Shown in pieces: positions 25,258 to 33,866 of a stretch of 64,000 bases of DNA (positions are counted from its first letter, which is position 1; the number at the start of each line of letters is the position of its first letter). A model generated the notes under the pieces. That model ran no database searches. It had not been told where the DNA came from and saw only the letters and a list, made by a program, of their open reading frames with translations. The stretch comes from Algivirga pacifica (GTDB lineage Bacteria > Bacteroidota > Bacteroidia > Cytophagales > Flammeovirgaceae): positions 1 to 64,000 of the forward strand of contig NZ_BAABJX010000016.1 in the NCBI RefSeq assembly GCF_039543525.1. The letters run 5' to 3'. The translations under genes were made by a program, and so were the position numbers.

Positions 25258-25436
25258 AGGGAGCGCCTCGAATTGATACCCGGGAAGGGCATGATGAAAT
25301 AAGGAAGCTTAATGCTTTAATTACTTTCTTTTTTCATATCCCCTTTCCTGAAGAGTTACCGGATGAGGTATTCTGGGAAAAAGTAAGACAGATTGAATGG
25401 CTCTCGGAGCAAGGCGTTTTAGGAATCAGGCAATGA
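24922..25436 (+). CDS. Tail assembly chaperone, −1 frameshift product
   Basis: After a −1 slip at CCC (25231–25233) translation continues through DPLAIVEGAPRIDTREGHDE and FFFHIPFPEELPDEVFWEKV to a TGA at 25434–25436. The fusion would be 171 residues. The −1 frame has no start of its own, fills the only large gap in the late operon, and its stop overlaps the next ATG as ATGA. These three facts support real translation. The slip site is not the ideal XXXYYYZ heptamer. Confidence 0.65.
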
Positions 25437-25948
25437 GGTTTAAGGTAAAGGAACATAATGTAGCATCACAGATCGTAGCAGACAACAAGCAGCCCAAGGT
25501 ATATAACAAGCCTGAGGTGTTTGTGGCTCCTGATCCCATGAAGCTGACATTGGAGGCGGTGGATGGCTCCTCAAGGTTTGTGTTCCAGGAGACGCCGGTG
25601 ATCAATGCCCGTCGCCGCAAGCATATTGTGGTGACAGAAGTAAATGAGGGGGAGAGTGAAGTGGTGGAAGTGATCTCGATGAAGGGTTGGGAACTGAGTT
25701 TTCGGGGAAGGCTGGTGGATGGGGATACCCACCAGTACCCCGATGACCAGGTAAGGGCACTGAATGACTTCTTTGAGTACAACAAGAATATCAAGGCCTA
25801 CAATGAGAAGTTGACCGCCTTGGGAATTGTGGATATCCTGCTGGTAGATATGGATATCCCCTCGGAAGCTGGGTTTGTGGATACGCAAGAGTTCACAATC
25901 ACGGCAAGGAGTGTTCGGGAACCGGAATTAAACCTGTTGGAGCTATGA
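25433..25948 (+). CDS. DUF6046-like baseplate/tail protein
   Basis: This encodes 171 residues from the ATG at 25433, chosen over 25397 because it overlaps the frameshift stop. The order RFVFQETPVINARRRKHIVV ... GWELSFRGRLV ... YPDDQVRALNDFFEYN resembles the LysM-less N-terminal baseplate-hub cofactor found in Bacteroidota phages (DUF6046, from memory). It is followed by the hub gene with a 4-bp overlap. Confidence 0.65.
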   Translation: MRFKVKEHNVASQIVADNKQPKVYNKPEVFVAPDPMKLTLEAVDGSSRFVFQETPVINARRRKHIVVTEVNEGESEVVEVISMKGWELSFRGRLVDGDTHQYPDDQVRALNDFFEYNKNIKAYNEKLTALGIVDILLVDMDIPSEAGFVDTQEFTITARSVREPELNLLEL

Positions 25949-26907
25949 GCAATGTCTATACACTTTCCAGCAGGATTGTTATCGGAAAGCTGGAGATACG
26001 GTCAGACCTGAATACCGGTATTAATAAGGTAGTGATCAGAAAGTCGGTAGAGAAAAATACCGACACGGCAACCTTATATATACCGAGGGCTTTGATGTTA
26101 AAGGATAGGTTGATTGAGCAGTATATCAAGGAGGGTGACAAGGTACAGGTGTGGTTGGGTTATGATGGCCGGTTGCAAAAGGAGTTTGAAGGGTATGTGA
26201 AAAGTGTTGCAACCGGCTACCCTCTAAAGATTGAGTGCGAGGATGAGATGTACAAGCTCAAGACGGCAGTAGCGGATAGGTCCTTTGAAAAGGCAACGCT
26301 TAAAGACCTTTTAAACCATGTCGCTCCTGCTTATTCCAAGCAGTATTTCGTGGATGAAAATACCAGCCTTGGAAGTATCGCCCTGAAGAACGCTACCGGT
26401 GTCCAGGCATTGGACAAGCTTCGAGACTATGGCTTGCTTACTTACTTCCGGGATGGGAAGCTCTGTGTCGGGTTCCGCTATTCTGCCAGCTTCAAAACTT
26501 ATGTGTATGATATGCGCTACAATGTGCGTAAGCATTCACTGAAGCTAAAGAAAGCCAGGGATACCAAGATACTGGTAAAGGCAATCTCCAATTCCAGAAC
26601 AGGAAAGAAGGTGATTGCTACTGCAGGAGATAAGGACGGAGCCGTAAGAACCTTGAACTTTCTGGATAAAAGCAAGGTAGAGCTGCAGAAGATTGCAGAG
26701 CAGGAGCTTGCCAACTGGAAGTTTGATGGTGTAGAGGGAACAGTCACAGGTTTTGGCTACCCATTGGTGCAGGCAGGTGATCAGGTAGCACTGATTCCCT
26801 CCAGTTCTTATCAGGAGTTTGAGGGAACCTTTACGGTGCAGGAAGTAGAAACCGAGTTCTCTACTTCAGGGTTTAGCCGCAAATGTAAACTAGGATTTAA
26901 GGTGTAA
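25945..26907 (+). CDS. Tail hub protein (gpD / Mu gp44-like)
   Basis: This encodes 320 residues. Layout: N-terminal beta domain, EGYVKSVATGYPLKIECED, a LysM-like middle (TLKDLLNHVAPAY) and a C-terminal OB-like part (GTVTGFGYPLVQAGDQVALI). This is typical of the baseplate central hub. The neighbouring spike gene starts at its stop. Confidence 0.78.
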   Translation: MSNVYTLSSRIVIGKLEIRSDLNTGINKVVIRKSVEKNTDTATLYIPRALMLKDRLIEQYIKEGDKVQVWLGYDGRLQKEFEGYVKSVATGYPLKIECEDEMYKLKTAVADRSFEKATLKDLLNHVAPAYSKQYFVDENTSLGSIALKNATGVQALDKLRDYGLLTYFRDGKLCVGFRYSASFKTYVYDMRYNVRKHSLKLKKARDTKILVKAISNSRTGKKVIATAGDKDGAVRTLNFLDKSKVELQKIAEQELANWKFDGVEGTVTGFGYPLVQAGDQVALIPSSSYQEFEGTFTVQEVETEFSTSGFSRKCKLGFKV

Positions 26908-27425
26908 TGGACAATTTGGTAAAGCTGATCCAAGAGATCATCAAGCGTGAAGTGTCGCAGGAGCATCTCTTTGATGCTACCGTGACAAAGGTGGATAGAA
27001 CCTCCAAGACCTGTACCGTGGAAACGGAGGAAGAGGAGATATACTCCGTGAGGTTAGCAGCGATTGAGGGAAAGAGCAGCATGGTGCTTTATCCCAAAGT
27101 AGGTTCCAGTGTGGTATGTGGTGCTTTGGAAGGAAATACCCGTAATGCATGCATCCTGAAATACTCCGACTTGGAAGAGGTTGAGCTGAGTGTGGACAAG
27201 GTGGTGGTCGGTTCTGGAGAGAGTTCGATGGTCAAGGGTGAGGAGCTTTCAAAGCAACTCGATACCCTAAGCAAGCAAGTGCAGTCCATTATCCAGGCAA
27301 TCAACACGGCGGCAGTAGCCCCATCGGACGGAGGGGCAACCTTCAAGACCAATATGATTGCCCAGCTATCCAAGGAGCAGCCAGACTTTACACAGATCGA
27401 AAACAAGAAGCTTCGTCATGGCTAA
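26907..27425 (+). CDS. Baseplate spike/puncturing protein (gpV / gp45-like)
   Basis: This encodes 172 residues. An N-terminal OB-fold (DATVTKVDRTSKTCTVET ... VRLAAIEG) is followed by VGSSVVCGALEGNTRNACIL, then a helical C-terminal part. It would form the membrane-piercing spike under the hub. It overlaps the wedge gene by 8 bp. Confidence 0.75.
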   Translation: MDNLVKLIQEIIKREVSQEHLFDATVTKVDRTSKTCTVETEEEEIYSVRLAAIEGKSSMVLYPKVGSSVVCGALEGNTRNACILKYSDLEEVELSVDKVVVGSGESSMVKGEELSKQLDTLSKQVQSIIQAINTAAVAPSDGGATFKTNMIAQLSKEQPDFTQIENKKLRHG

Positions 27426-27717
27426 GGATATACTACTCAATGAGAATAATGAGCTGCTGATAGTGAATGGTGATTTTGTGGTAGGAGAAGCCGATGAGCA
27501 AAATATCCGCCTAAACCTGGTCAGTCACAAGGGAGACTGGAGGCAACACCCAGAAGCAGGCTTTGGCATTGATCGTTTTATCAAGTCCAGTGAGGCAGAC
27601 ACAAACCGATTCAAGGCAGAGCTGCAGCAGGCACTAAGGCAAGATGGGTATCGCTTGAAGTCGCTGGATATCGATGAGGGGTTTGAGGACTTCAATTTAG
27701 AATTTGAAAAACTATAG
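27418..27717 (+). CDS. Baseplate wedge protein (gpW/gp25-like)
   Basis: This encodes 99 residues from the ATG at 27418. It has the gp25 pattern: short N-terminal strand (DILLNENNELLIVNGDFVVG), NIRLNLVSHKGDWRQHPEAGFGI and ALRQDGYRLKSLDI. It is a lysozyme-like wedge that starts sheath assembly. Confidence 0.82.
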   Translation: MAKDILLNENNELLIVNGDFVVGEADEQNIRLNLVSHKGDWRQHPEAGFGIDRFIKSSEADTNRFKAELQQALRQDGYRLKSLDIDEGFEDFNLEFEKL

Positions 27718-27722
27718 AAGGG

Positions 27723-28028
27723 ATGGAAGATATGAATTTAGCGAAAGCAGGCGAGTTGGTTGCGGATACAAAAGACCAACCATATACCGTAAAGCTCTTG
27801 GTTGGAATTATGCTCGGACTGTCTGCAGCATTAACGGCTGTATCGGTACAAGTATTCAGCCTTTCCAATAAGATGACAGAGGTGGTCGAAAAGAACACAC
27901 AAGCATATGTCCAACTAGGCAATACCATTGAATCATTGCAGAACTCCCATCAGTCAGAATTTGAGCAGTTGAGGGAGGAGTTCAAGGAGTTCAAAAAAGA
28001 ACAGAGAGAGCGTACAAAGGGGAATTAA
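27723..28028 (+). CDS. Possible holin or lysis-associated membrane protein
   Basis: This encodes 101 residues. One membrane segment (LLVGIMLGLSAALTAVSVQVF, about 25–45) is followed by a charged coiled coil ending KKEQRERTKGN. Small single-span proteins next to an endolysin gene are often holins or spanin-like proteins. No family is certain. Confidence 0.5.
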   Translation: MEDMNLAKAGELVADTKDQPYTVKLLVGIMLGLSAALTAVSVQVFSLSNKMTEVVEKNTQAYVQLGNTIESLQNSHQSEFEQLREEFKEFKKEQRERTKGN

Positions 28029-28105
28029 AGGTAAGTGATAAGGTTTACCCCACCTAATGGAAGAAGCTTACTTTATTATAGCGGCAGCATATAACTGTTA
28101 ATTGT

Positions 28106-28492
28106 ATGAAGTTTATCGAATTGGTACAGAAAGCCATCCAGTTCCGCTGGTTGATCCAGATCATCATCAACCTGATTGTATCAGGGGTGAACCTGGTGAA
28201 GAACAAGGAAGCCCTGCAGAAAGCAGGTGAAAAGTTGAAAAAGATTTTTGGACAGGTTGAACTCACGGAGGACAACATTGAAATGGCGGTCGAGACCATA
28301 GAATTGCTCGAGAAATCCGGGGGAGGGATTCGCAAGTTGCATGAGTTATTGAAGGAAGCGGATGAAGAAGGCTATTTGGACCGACTCGACGAGGTGATAC
28401 GGCCTGGTTTGGTACAAGCCAAAGCCGCTGCAGGGAAAGACCCCGAAGCTGGAGAGTTCCAGACTTTCAGAACGAACACTACTAAACGTTAG
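28106..28492 (+). CDS. Hypothetical protein in lysis region
   Basis: This encodes 128 residues: an N-terminal hydrophobic stretch (WLIQIIINLIVSGVNLV, about 14–30) then amphipathic helices. It sits between the putative holin and the endolysin, so a role in lysis is plausible but not shown. Confidence 0.5.
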   Translation: MKFIELVQKAIQFRWLIQIIINLIVSGVNLVKNKEALQKAGEKLKKIFGQVELTEDNIEMAVETIELLEKSGGGIRKLHELLKEADEEGYLDRLDEVIRPGLVQAKAAAGKDPEAGEFQTFRTNTTKR

Positions 28493-28498
28493 TGTACA

Positions 28499-28936
28499 GT
28501 GAGTGTAATAGGTATAACAATAGCCACCATCACGATCATAGCGGTGGTGGCTATTTTTTCCAAGAAGCCTAAACGAAAAGTGAAGATGATAAATTTTGAG
28601 AAGAGAGAGTTTAAGATGGGCGACAAAGAGGTGTATAAACACATGCACCAGGATACGCTAGCAAAGCTTGACGCCATGCGGACCATCGCAGGTTTTCCGT
28701 TTGTATTGACCTCGACCTACAGGGACAAGGAGTATAATAAAAAGGTAGGCGGTGCGCCGAACTCATCCCATACCCGAGGCAGAGCAGTGGACATTCGTAT
28801 CAGTTCCTCTGCAGAAAGATACAAGGCAGTACAGGCTGCACTCTTTGCCGGATTTACCCGCATTGGGATTGCAGAGGAGTTTGTGCATGTGGATGACGAC
28901 CCGTCTTTGCCGCAGGCAGTGATTTTCACTTACTAA
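28499..28936 (+). CDS. Peptidase M15-type endolysin with membrane anchor
   Basis: This encodes 145 residues from a GTG start. The first 22 residues form an N-terminal signal-anchor-like helix (VIGITIATITIIAVVAIF). The rest is an M15A-type zinc peptidase with ligands His91 and Asp98 (SSHTRGRAVDIRI) and His130 (FVHVDD). It would cleave peptidoglycan cross-peptides. The anchor suggests export independent of holin. Confidence 0.8.
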   Translation: MSVIGITIATITIIAVVAIFSKKPKRKVKMINFEKREFKMGDKEVYKHMHQDTLAKLDAMRTIAGFPFVLTSTYRDKEYNKKVGGAPNSSHTRGRAVDIRISSSAERYKAVQAALFAGFTRIGIAEEFVHVDDDPSLPQAVIFTY

Positions 28937-28948
28937 ATATAAGGAGCT

Positions 28949-29773
28949 ATGGCAAGGAGTGTACAGGAGATATTCGATTCCATGATGACCAAGAAAGAAG
29001 AGGTTGCGGAGCTGGCAACACTCTCTGAAGAAAAGGATATCAAGGATGCCTTGGAAGGGGTCGATATTGATAACAATAGTAAGTATTCTATTTGGAGGCT
29101 AGTGGCGTATGTAGTGGCTTATGTGATCCATATCCATGAGGTGATCTTCGATACACACAAAGCAGAGGTAGAGCGAATGATCCTCACGGCAAAGGTGCAT
29201 ACGAAAGAGTGGTATGCCGAGAAGATGCTGCAATACCAACACGGGGATACACTCCTTTTTAACCTGGAGACCAAGCAACCTTATTACGATACGATTGATG
29301 ATAGTAAGCAGATTATCTCCAACGTGTCGGTAAGTGGCAATGGGTATGCGATTGTAAAGTTAAAGGGAGAGTCTGGCGCCTTGACAGAGGCGGAACGCTC
29401 AGGAGCAGAAGCCTACTTGCGGGATATTGCGGAACCTGGGGCGCAGCTTGCAGTGGTGTCATTACCCTCCGATAAACTGAGCCTTACTGCTAAGTTGTAT
29501 TACGAGCCTGAGTTTGATGTCAATGTCATTGCCCCTGCAGTACAGCAAGTCGTGATCAACTATATACAGAACCTGCCATTCAACGGCATGTTTCAGGTGT
29601 CCGACATGGTGAACCTGGTAAAGCAAGTGGAAGGGGTGACGGACTTTTACCCACAAGTAATACAGGCTCGATCTGAAACAGGGACCTATGCTCCTGTTGA
29701 AGCTCGCTATTACCCAGCGAGTGGCTGGATGGAAATAGAAACCTACAACATAACCAATATTGCAGATGTTTGA
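28949..29773 (+). CDS. Baseplate J-like protein (Mu gp47-like)
   Basis: This encodes 274 residues with the baseplate J pattern: an N-terminal helical region, VSGNGYAIVKLKGESGALT, a GALTEAERSGAEAYLRDIAEPGA segment split by a short loop, and INYIQNLPFNGMFQVSDMVNL. It forms the wedge arms. The next gene starts just before its stop. Confidence 0.78.
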   Translation: MARSVQEIFDSMMTKKEEVAELATLSEEKDIKDALEGVDIDNNSKYSIWRLVAYVVAYVIHIHEVIFDTHKAEVERMILTAKVHTKEWYAEKMLQYQHGDTLLFNLETKQPYYDTIDDSKQIISNVSVSGNGYAIVKLKGESGALTEAERSGAEAYLRDIAEPGAQLAVVSLPSDKLSLTAKLYYEPEFDVNVIAPAVQQVVINYIQNLPFNGMFQVSDMVNLVKQVEGVTDFYPQVIQARSETGTYAPVEARYYPASGWMEIETYNITNIADV

Positions 29774-30224
29774 TCTTGATTCTGAGCTTTTGTCGTATCG
29801 ATCGCTACCTCCCAAGTTGAGAGAAAAACTGATTGCCTTTGTTCGGGTGCTGATTACTCCATTGGTGGCATTGAAAGCATTACTCATTTCGTTCCGAAAT
29901 ACCACAACCTATAAGTTATCCTGGGGACGCTCCAAGATCTCGGTAGAGACCTTATTAAGACAGGAGTTTGATGATGATGAGATTTACATCACAACCGTAT
30001 TGGTGAATTATGATGAATTTCTACTCTCACCATCTTCTTACAAATCGATGACGCCACGTCTGGGAAGCTCTTACCTGAGGACTTCCGGTGAAGGAGTCTC
30101 TTTGGAGCAGGCGCAACTCACGGTGCAAATACCTTCCTACCTATCAAGTCAGGAAGACAAGCTAAAGGCGATTCTGCAGGACTACCTGCACGCAGGATTT
30201 ATTTACGAGATTCAATACGTCTAA
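29766..30224 (+). CDS. Baseplate / tail protein I-like (gp48-type)
   Basis: This encodes 152 residues from the ATG at 29766 (TTG at 29760 is less likely); it overlaps the J gene by 8 bp. Short size and position between baseplate J and the fibre fit the gp48/tail protein I slot. Recognised by context only. Confidence 0.6.
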   Translation: MFDLDSELLSYRSLPPKLREKLIAFVRVLITPLVALKALLISFRNTTTYKLSWGRSKISVETLLRQEFDDDEIYITTVLVNYDEFLLSPSSYKSMTPRLGSSYLRTSGEGVSLEQAQLTVQIPSYLSSQEDKLKAILQDYLHAGFIYEIQYV

Positions 30225-30225
30225 T

Positions 30226-31242
30226 ATGAAATTACTTAATCAACCACAAAGAAGTATTCGCCCAGTGACGGAAGACTTTACGCACATCTTCGGAGGGATT
30301 GAAGATATAGCGCAAATCGTTGCCAAGATCCTGCAGGAGTCTTCCGTACCCTCCCGAGCATACGGCGTAGAATGGACCGTTGATGGTCTCGATTATGAAT
30401 GCACAGAGGGAGTCATTATTTACCAGGGAAAACACTATAAGGTAGATGCTTTCCAAGGAACAGCAACAGGAAGTGAAGTACCTGTATTCAACATTGTCAA
30501 AACGCCCTTAGCCCATGAGCCACACGACGAGTTTGAAGGCTTTCAGAAGGTAGGTGACTTCACCTGGACAGAAGAGGAAAAGCTTGTCCCTACTTTTGGG
30601 GCAAGAGGTACTGGAGAGTTTGACTTTGATGTAGTCATCAACAATCCTGTCAAAAGAAACTCTGATGCGATTGCCAACTTCCAAGGTTTGAAGTCAGGAA
30701 TGATCGTCGATTACTATGGTAGCCTTGCCAACTTCGACGCTTCAGGTCTCGGGATTGGCGACATGGTTGGTTTTGCGTTGTGTAACGGAAAGAAACACGG
30801 TAATATCCAAACGCCAGACCTAAGAGGGCGTGTGATCGTTGGTAAAGCAGATTCTGCACTAGCCAACGGAAACCCAGAAGCCAACCTGTCCGAATATTTT
30901 GAGATTGGAAACATTGGAGGCGAAAGAGAAACTACCCTTACAGAGGCACAATTACCTACTCACACACCTACGGGTATTCTGGCATCCAAAGCCGTTGATG
31001 TAGACATCCTAAAAGATGGTGTGTCCATTAGTCAGGACTTTGTGAAGACCACTTCTACTGATACAGGTGGAGGCGGTAATGTCCAGGCATTTGATTGGGG
31101 CTTATTGGATGACGGTACGAATGACTTCCAAGTCAATGCAGAGCTAAACAACGATGCCTTGACGATGGACAGTATCGGAGGCGATGAGGCACATGATAAC
31201 CGTATGCCTTTCATGGTATTGGGTAAGATTATGAAACTATAA
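30226..31242 (+). CDS. Tail-collar-type fibre protein
   Basis: This encodes 338 residues. The C-terminal half has a tail-collar pattern: FALCNGKKHGNIQTPDLRG ... ETTLTEAQLPTHTP ... NRMPFMVLGKIMKL. The PDLRGR and LP.H motifs are those of phage T4 gp12-like collar domains. It likely joins the baseplate to the receptor-binding fibre. Confidence 0.75.
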   Translation: MKLLNQPQRSIRPVTEDFTHIFGGIEDIAQIVAKILQESSVPSRAYGVEWTVDGLDYECTEGVIIYQGKHYKVDAFQGTATGSEVPVFNIVKTPLAHEPHDEFEGFQKVGDFTWTEEEKLVPTFGARGTGEFDFDVVINNPVKRNSDAIANFQGLKSGMIVDYYGSLANFDASGLGIGDMVGFALCNGKKHGNIQTPDLRGRVIVGKADSALANGNPEANLSEYFEIGNIGGERETTLTEAQLPTHTPTGILASKAVDVDILKDGVSISQDFVKTTSTDTGGGGNVQAFDWGLLDDGTNDFQVNAELNNDALTMDSIGGDEAHDNRMPFMVLGKIMKL

Positions 31243-31253
31243 CATACAAACAT

Positions 31254-31583
31254 ATGGCAACTGTAGATGAAATCATTGCCGCCCGATCGGCACGGCAAGC
31301 AAAAGAGGATGAGCTGGATGCTGTGATACAGAAGTATGCACAGTATGAGGAATTAGAGGAGTGCGTAAATGCAGGAGAGGCAAAAGCCATCTCCTATGAA
31401 AAGAACACCGCAGACGGGCAGCCTTTTCGTGTGATCTGCCATGCCCTTACAGGCGAAAAGAAAAGTTTTGTATTTGCTAATGCAGACTTGCATCAAAGCA
31501 CACAGACACAAGGAATATCCGCAATTAAGGCTTGGCTAGAATCCGAAATTACCCGCCTTAACACCGAATTAAGCGCATTATAA
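31254..31583 (+). CDS. Probable tail fibre assembly protein
   Basis: This encodes 109 residues, mostly helical and acidic, between two fibre genes. Small acidic proteins at this place often act as fibre chaperones. No motif is seen. Confidence 0.5.
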   Translation: MATVDEIIAARSARQAKEDELDAVIQKYAQYEELEECVNAGEAKAISYEKNTADGQPFRVICHALTGEKKSFVFANADLHQSTQTQGISAIKAWLESEITRLNTELSAL

Positions 31584-31605
31584 ACACCGTTTAAGCACTG
31601 ATTAA

Positions 31606-33810
31606 ATGAGGAAGAGAATCACTATAACCGAGGGGCAAAATCTTATTGATCTTGCTATAACGTATTACGGTACTGCCGAGGCAGTATCCCAGCTTATTGC
31701 CGATAATCCGAGCGTATCCATTAACCAGGTAATGCGAGCCGGAGATTCCCTTATTATTGATACAGACAATGTAGTAAATGACAATATTGTCTCGTACCTG
31801 GCAAGCAATAAGACTCGTGTCAATACAGGTGATGTGATTCTCCCTATTGCGCCTAATAACCTTACTGCTCTGCCGGAGGGTATCGGTGCTATCCGCCTGA
31901 ATTGGGCAGATAATAGCAATGATGAGGACAAGTTCGAGATCTTCAGGAAGCAAGAAGGAGGCTTCTATGAGAAGATTGCCGAGGTATCGGCAGACGTAGA
32001 GACTTATCTTGATGAGGAGCTACTTGATAATACCTCATATACTTATAAGGTGGTAGCCACCAACGTTGTTGGCTCTTCTATTGATAGTAATGAGGCTACG
32101 GCAATTACCCGTGATTATGACTTGGAGCTGTTCTTTACCGCTGATGCAATGACGGTGGACTTTACGTCTTCGGCTGCTCAGGATGTTACTTGGCGTTTTG
32201 TTTCGGGTGCTTATTCGCTTAATACACATTCGCTTCCTGGTTCTCTTACGATTAATCAGGCAGGCGGTGCGAGAGTGCGCTTTTACTTTGATAACGTTGC
32301 CCAAGTTACGGCTATTTCTGTCGATGACTTGGCACAGCTCCGTAGCACGTTGGAGGTGGATGACCGCTTTACAGCTCTGCGAACGCTTACGGCTAGGAAT
32401 GGTAACTTTGTATTGAAGCCTGGCGCTTGGGTGCAGAATGCAAACGTTACCCTGGATACAGAAAACTCGTTGGTGACTATAGCGAATATCAAGGCTAGTA
32501 TTGATAACCTGATCACTGCCAACGGGGGTGATCCGGCGGCTTTGGATGGTGAAGGATCTTATGATAGTGCTCAGGTGGGGTATTCGACTACAGCCACTAC
32601 GCCTGTACAGGATCGTGTTTTTAACATCGGAACTTCCACTGATCCTATTGAGTTTGATACTGAGGATGCGGAGAAGAAGCTGATTTGGGAGAAGATTCTT
32701 GCGCTTGGGACTACGGATGTGAATGGTGTGGGGTGGCTTATTACTACGGTTAAGCAGATCTGTGTTAAGTGGCTGGAAATGAATAGCGGGGACTCTTACG
32801 ATGTGGTGACTTATCTGGAGGAGACTACGGAAATTTTGAGTACAGAGAAGATTGAGGGGGATGATATGATAATTCAGCTTTACCCTAGTGAGGCGGATGC
32901 TCAGGCAATGACGGGATTACTTGCTGAGGGGCGAGCGTATATCAATGCATATTTGGAGAGCAAGGTTTGGAGTGAAGGTGAAAGGCTAGGACTTAGGGCT
33001 TTTGCGATAGATAATCTAAGTACGGGGAATGAGATTGAGGTGAAGTATAAGGCTATTCCTGTAAATGAACGTGGTTGCGGAGTGACTGTATCAATAGACT
33101 CTGTATTGTCTATTGATGCGGATTTTGCGTATCATTTCAATAAAGTTATTCAAAAAAACTACGATGGACCTTTTTACAACAGTATCAATGGGAATGATGA
33201 ATACGGGCATCTACTTACATTTTTTGATCAATCAGGCAAAAGTTTATCGTTAGATGAACGCTATGGGAATGCTATTGACGTTCAAAGTGATGGTTTAATC
33301 TATACAGGAAGTGGGTCAAGAATCGAAAAAACATTATCTACACCTTTTTCTCTCAATGACTTCTCATTATCTGCTTCATTTTTACAGCTTTCATCAACCG
33401 GTGAAGGAGGGAATATAATAGCTTTAGACACAGAAGGAGGTACAGGTTCTGGAGATACATTACAATTATCATCTTATAGACAAAACACTAATGATAATCA
33501 TAAAGCTGCTTTAGGTGTAAGAATGAATGGAGGCGGTTTTAGTAGAGTTTTGGAAGCAGGAAGTCTTATCGCTAATCAAATTAACTATATCACATATACT
33601 TATTCAGCGTCTAATTCAACGTTAAAATTGTATGTAAATGGTGATTATGTAGATGAATTAAACATTGATTTGAGTGCTGCACAAACAGTTCATCAAATAC
33701 GATCCGGCAAGACTTCTGGAGTACATACAGTCAGGACTCATGGAGCTGTGATCCACAAGAGGGTGTTATCTATTGATGAAATTAAACTACTTCATCAATC
33801 AATATTGTAA
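31606..33810 (+). CDS. Large fibre/adhesin with LysM-, FN3- and LamG-like domains
   Basis: This encodes 734 residues. Residues 1–50 resemble LysM (GQNLIDLAITYYGTAEAVSQ). Residues about 80–170 look like a fibronectin type III domain (PNNLTALPEGIGAIRLNWADN). The C-terminal 220 residues are LamG/concanavalin-like (ALDTEGGTGSGDTLQLSSY ... LKLYVNGDYVDELNIDLS). Composition shifts at about 32.1 and 33.1 kb, and the last part is far richer in A/T, which suggests module exchange in the receptor-binding part. A TTTAA pair touches the ATG. Confidence 0.72.
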   Translation: MRKRITITEGQNLIDLAITYYGTAEAVSQLIADNPSVSINQVMRAGDSLIIDTDNVVNDNIVSYLASNKTRVNTGDVILPIAPNNLTALPEGIGAIRLNWADNSNDEDKFEIFRKQEGGFYEKIAEVSADVETYLDEELLDNTSYTYKVVATNVVGSSIDSNEATAITRDYDLELFFTADAMTVDFTSSAAQDVTWRFVSGAYSLNTHSLPGSLTINQAGGARVRFYFDNVAQVTAISVDDLAQLRSTLEVDDRFTALRTLTARNGNFVLKPGAWVQNANVTLDTENSLVTIANIKASIDNLITANGGDPAALDGEGSYDSAQVGYSTTATTPVQDRVFNIGTSTDPIEFDTEDAEKKLIWEKILALGTTDVNGVGWLITTVKQICVKWLEMNSGDSYDVVTYLEETTEILSTEKIEGDDMIIQLYPSEADAQAMTGLLAEGRAYINAYLESKVWSEGERLGLRAFAIDNLSTGNEIEVKYKAIPVNERGCGVTVSIDSVLSIDADFAYHFNKVIQKNYDGPFYNSINGNDEYGHLLTFFDQSGKSLSLDERYGNAIDVQSDGLIYTGSGSRIEKTLSTPFSLNDFSLSASFLQLSSTGEGGNIIALDTEGGTGSGDTLQLSSYRQNTNDNHKAALGVRMNGGGFSRVLEAGSLIANQINYITYTYSASNSTLKLYVNGDYVDELNIDLSAAQTVHQIRSGKTSGVHTVRTHGAVIHKRVLSIDEIKLLHQSIL

Positions 33811-33820
33811 AAAATAAAAG

Positions 33821-33866
33821 GCTACTTAAACAGTGTTTAATCATTGTTTAAGTAGCCTTTTATTTT
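33821..33866. terminator. Terminator at right end of phage genes
   Basis: GGCTACTTAAACA and TGTTTAAGTAGCC form a 13-bp stem with A/T-rich flanks. It also contains three 11-bp phased TTAA motifs (33825, 33836, 33847), linking it to the phage motif family. Confidence 0.8.
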
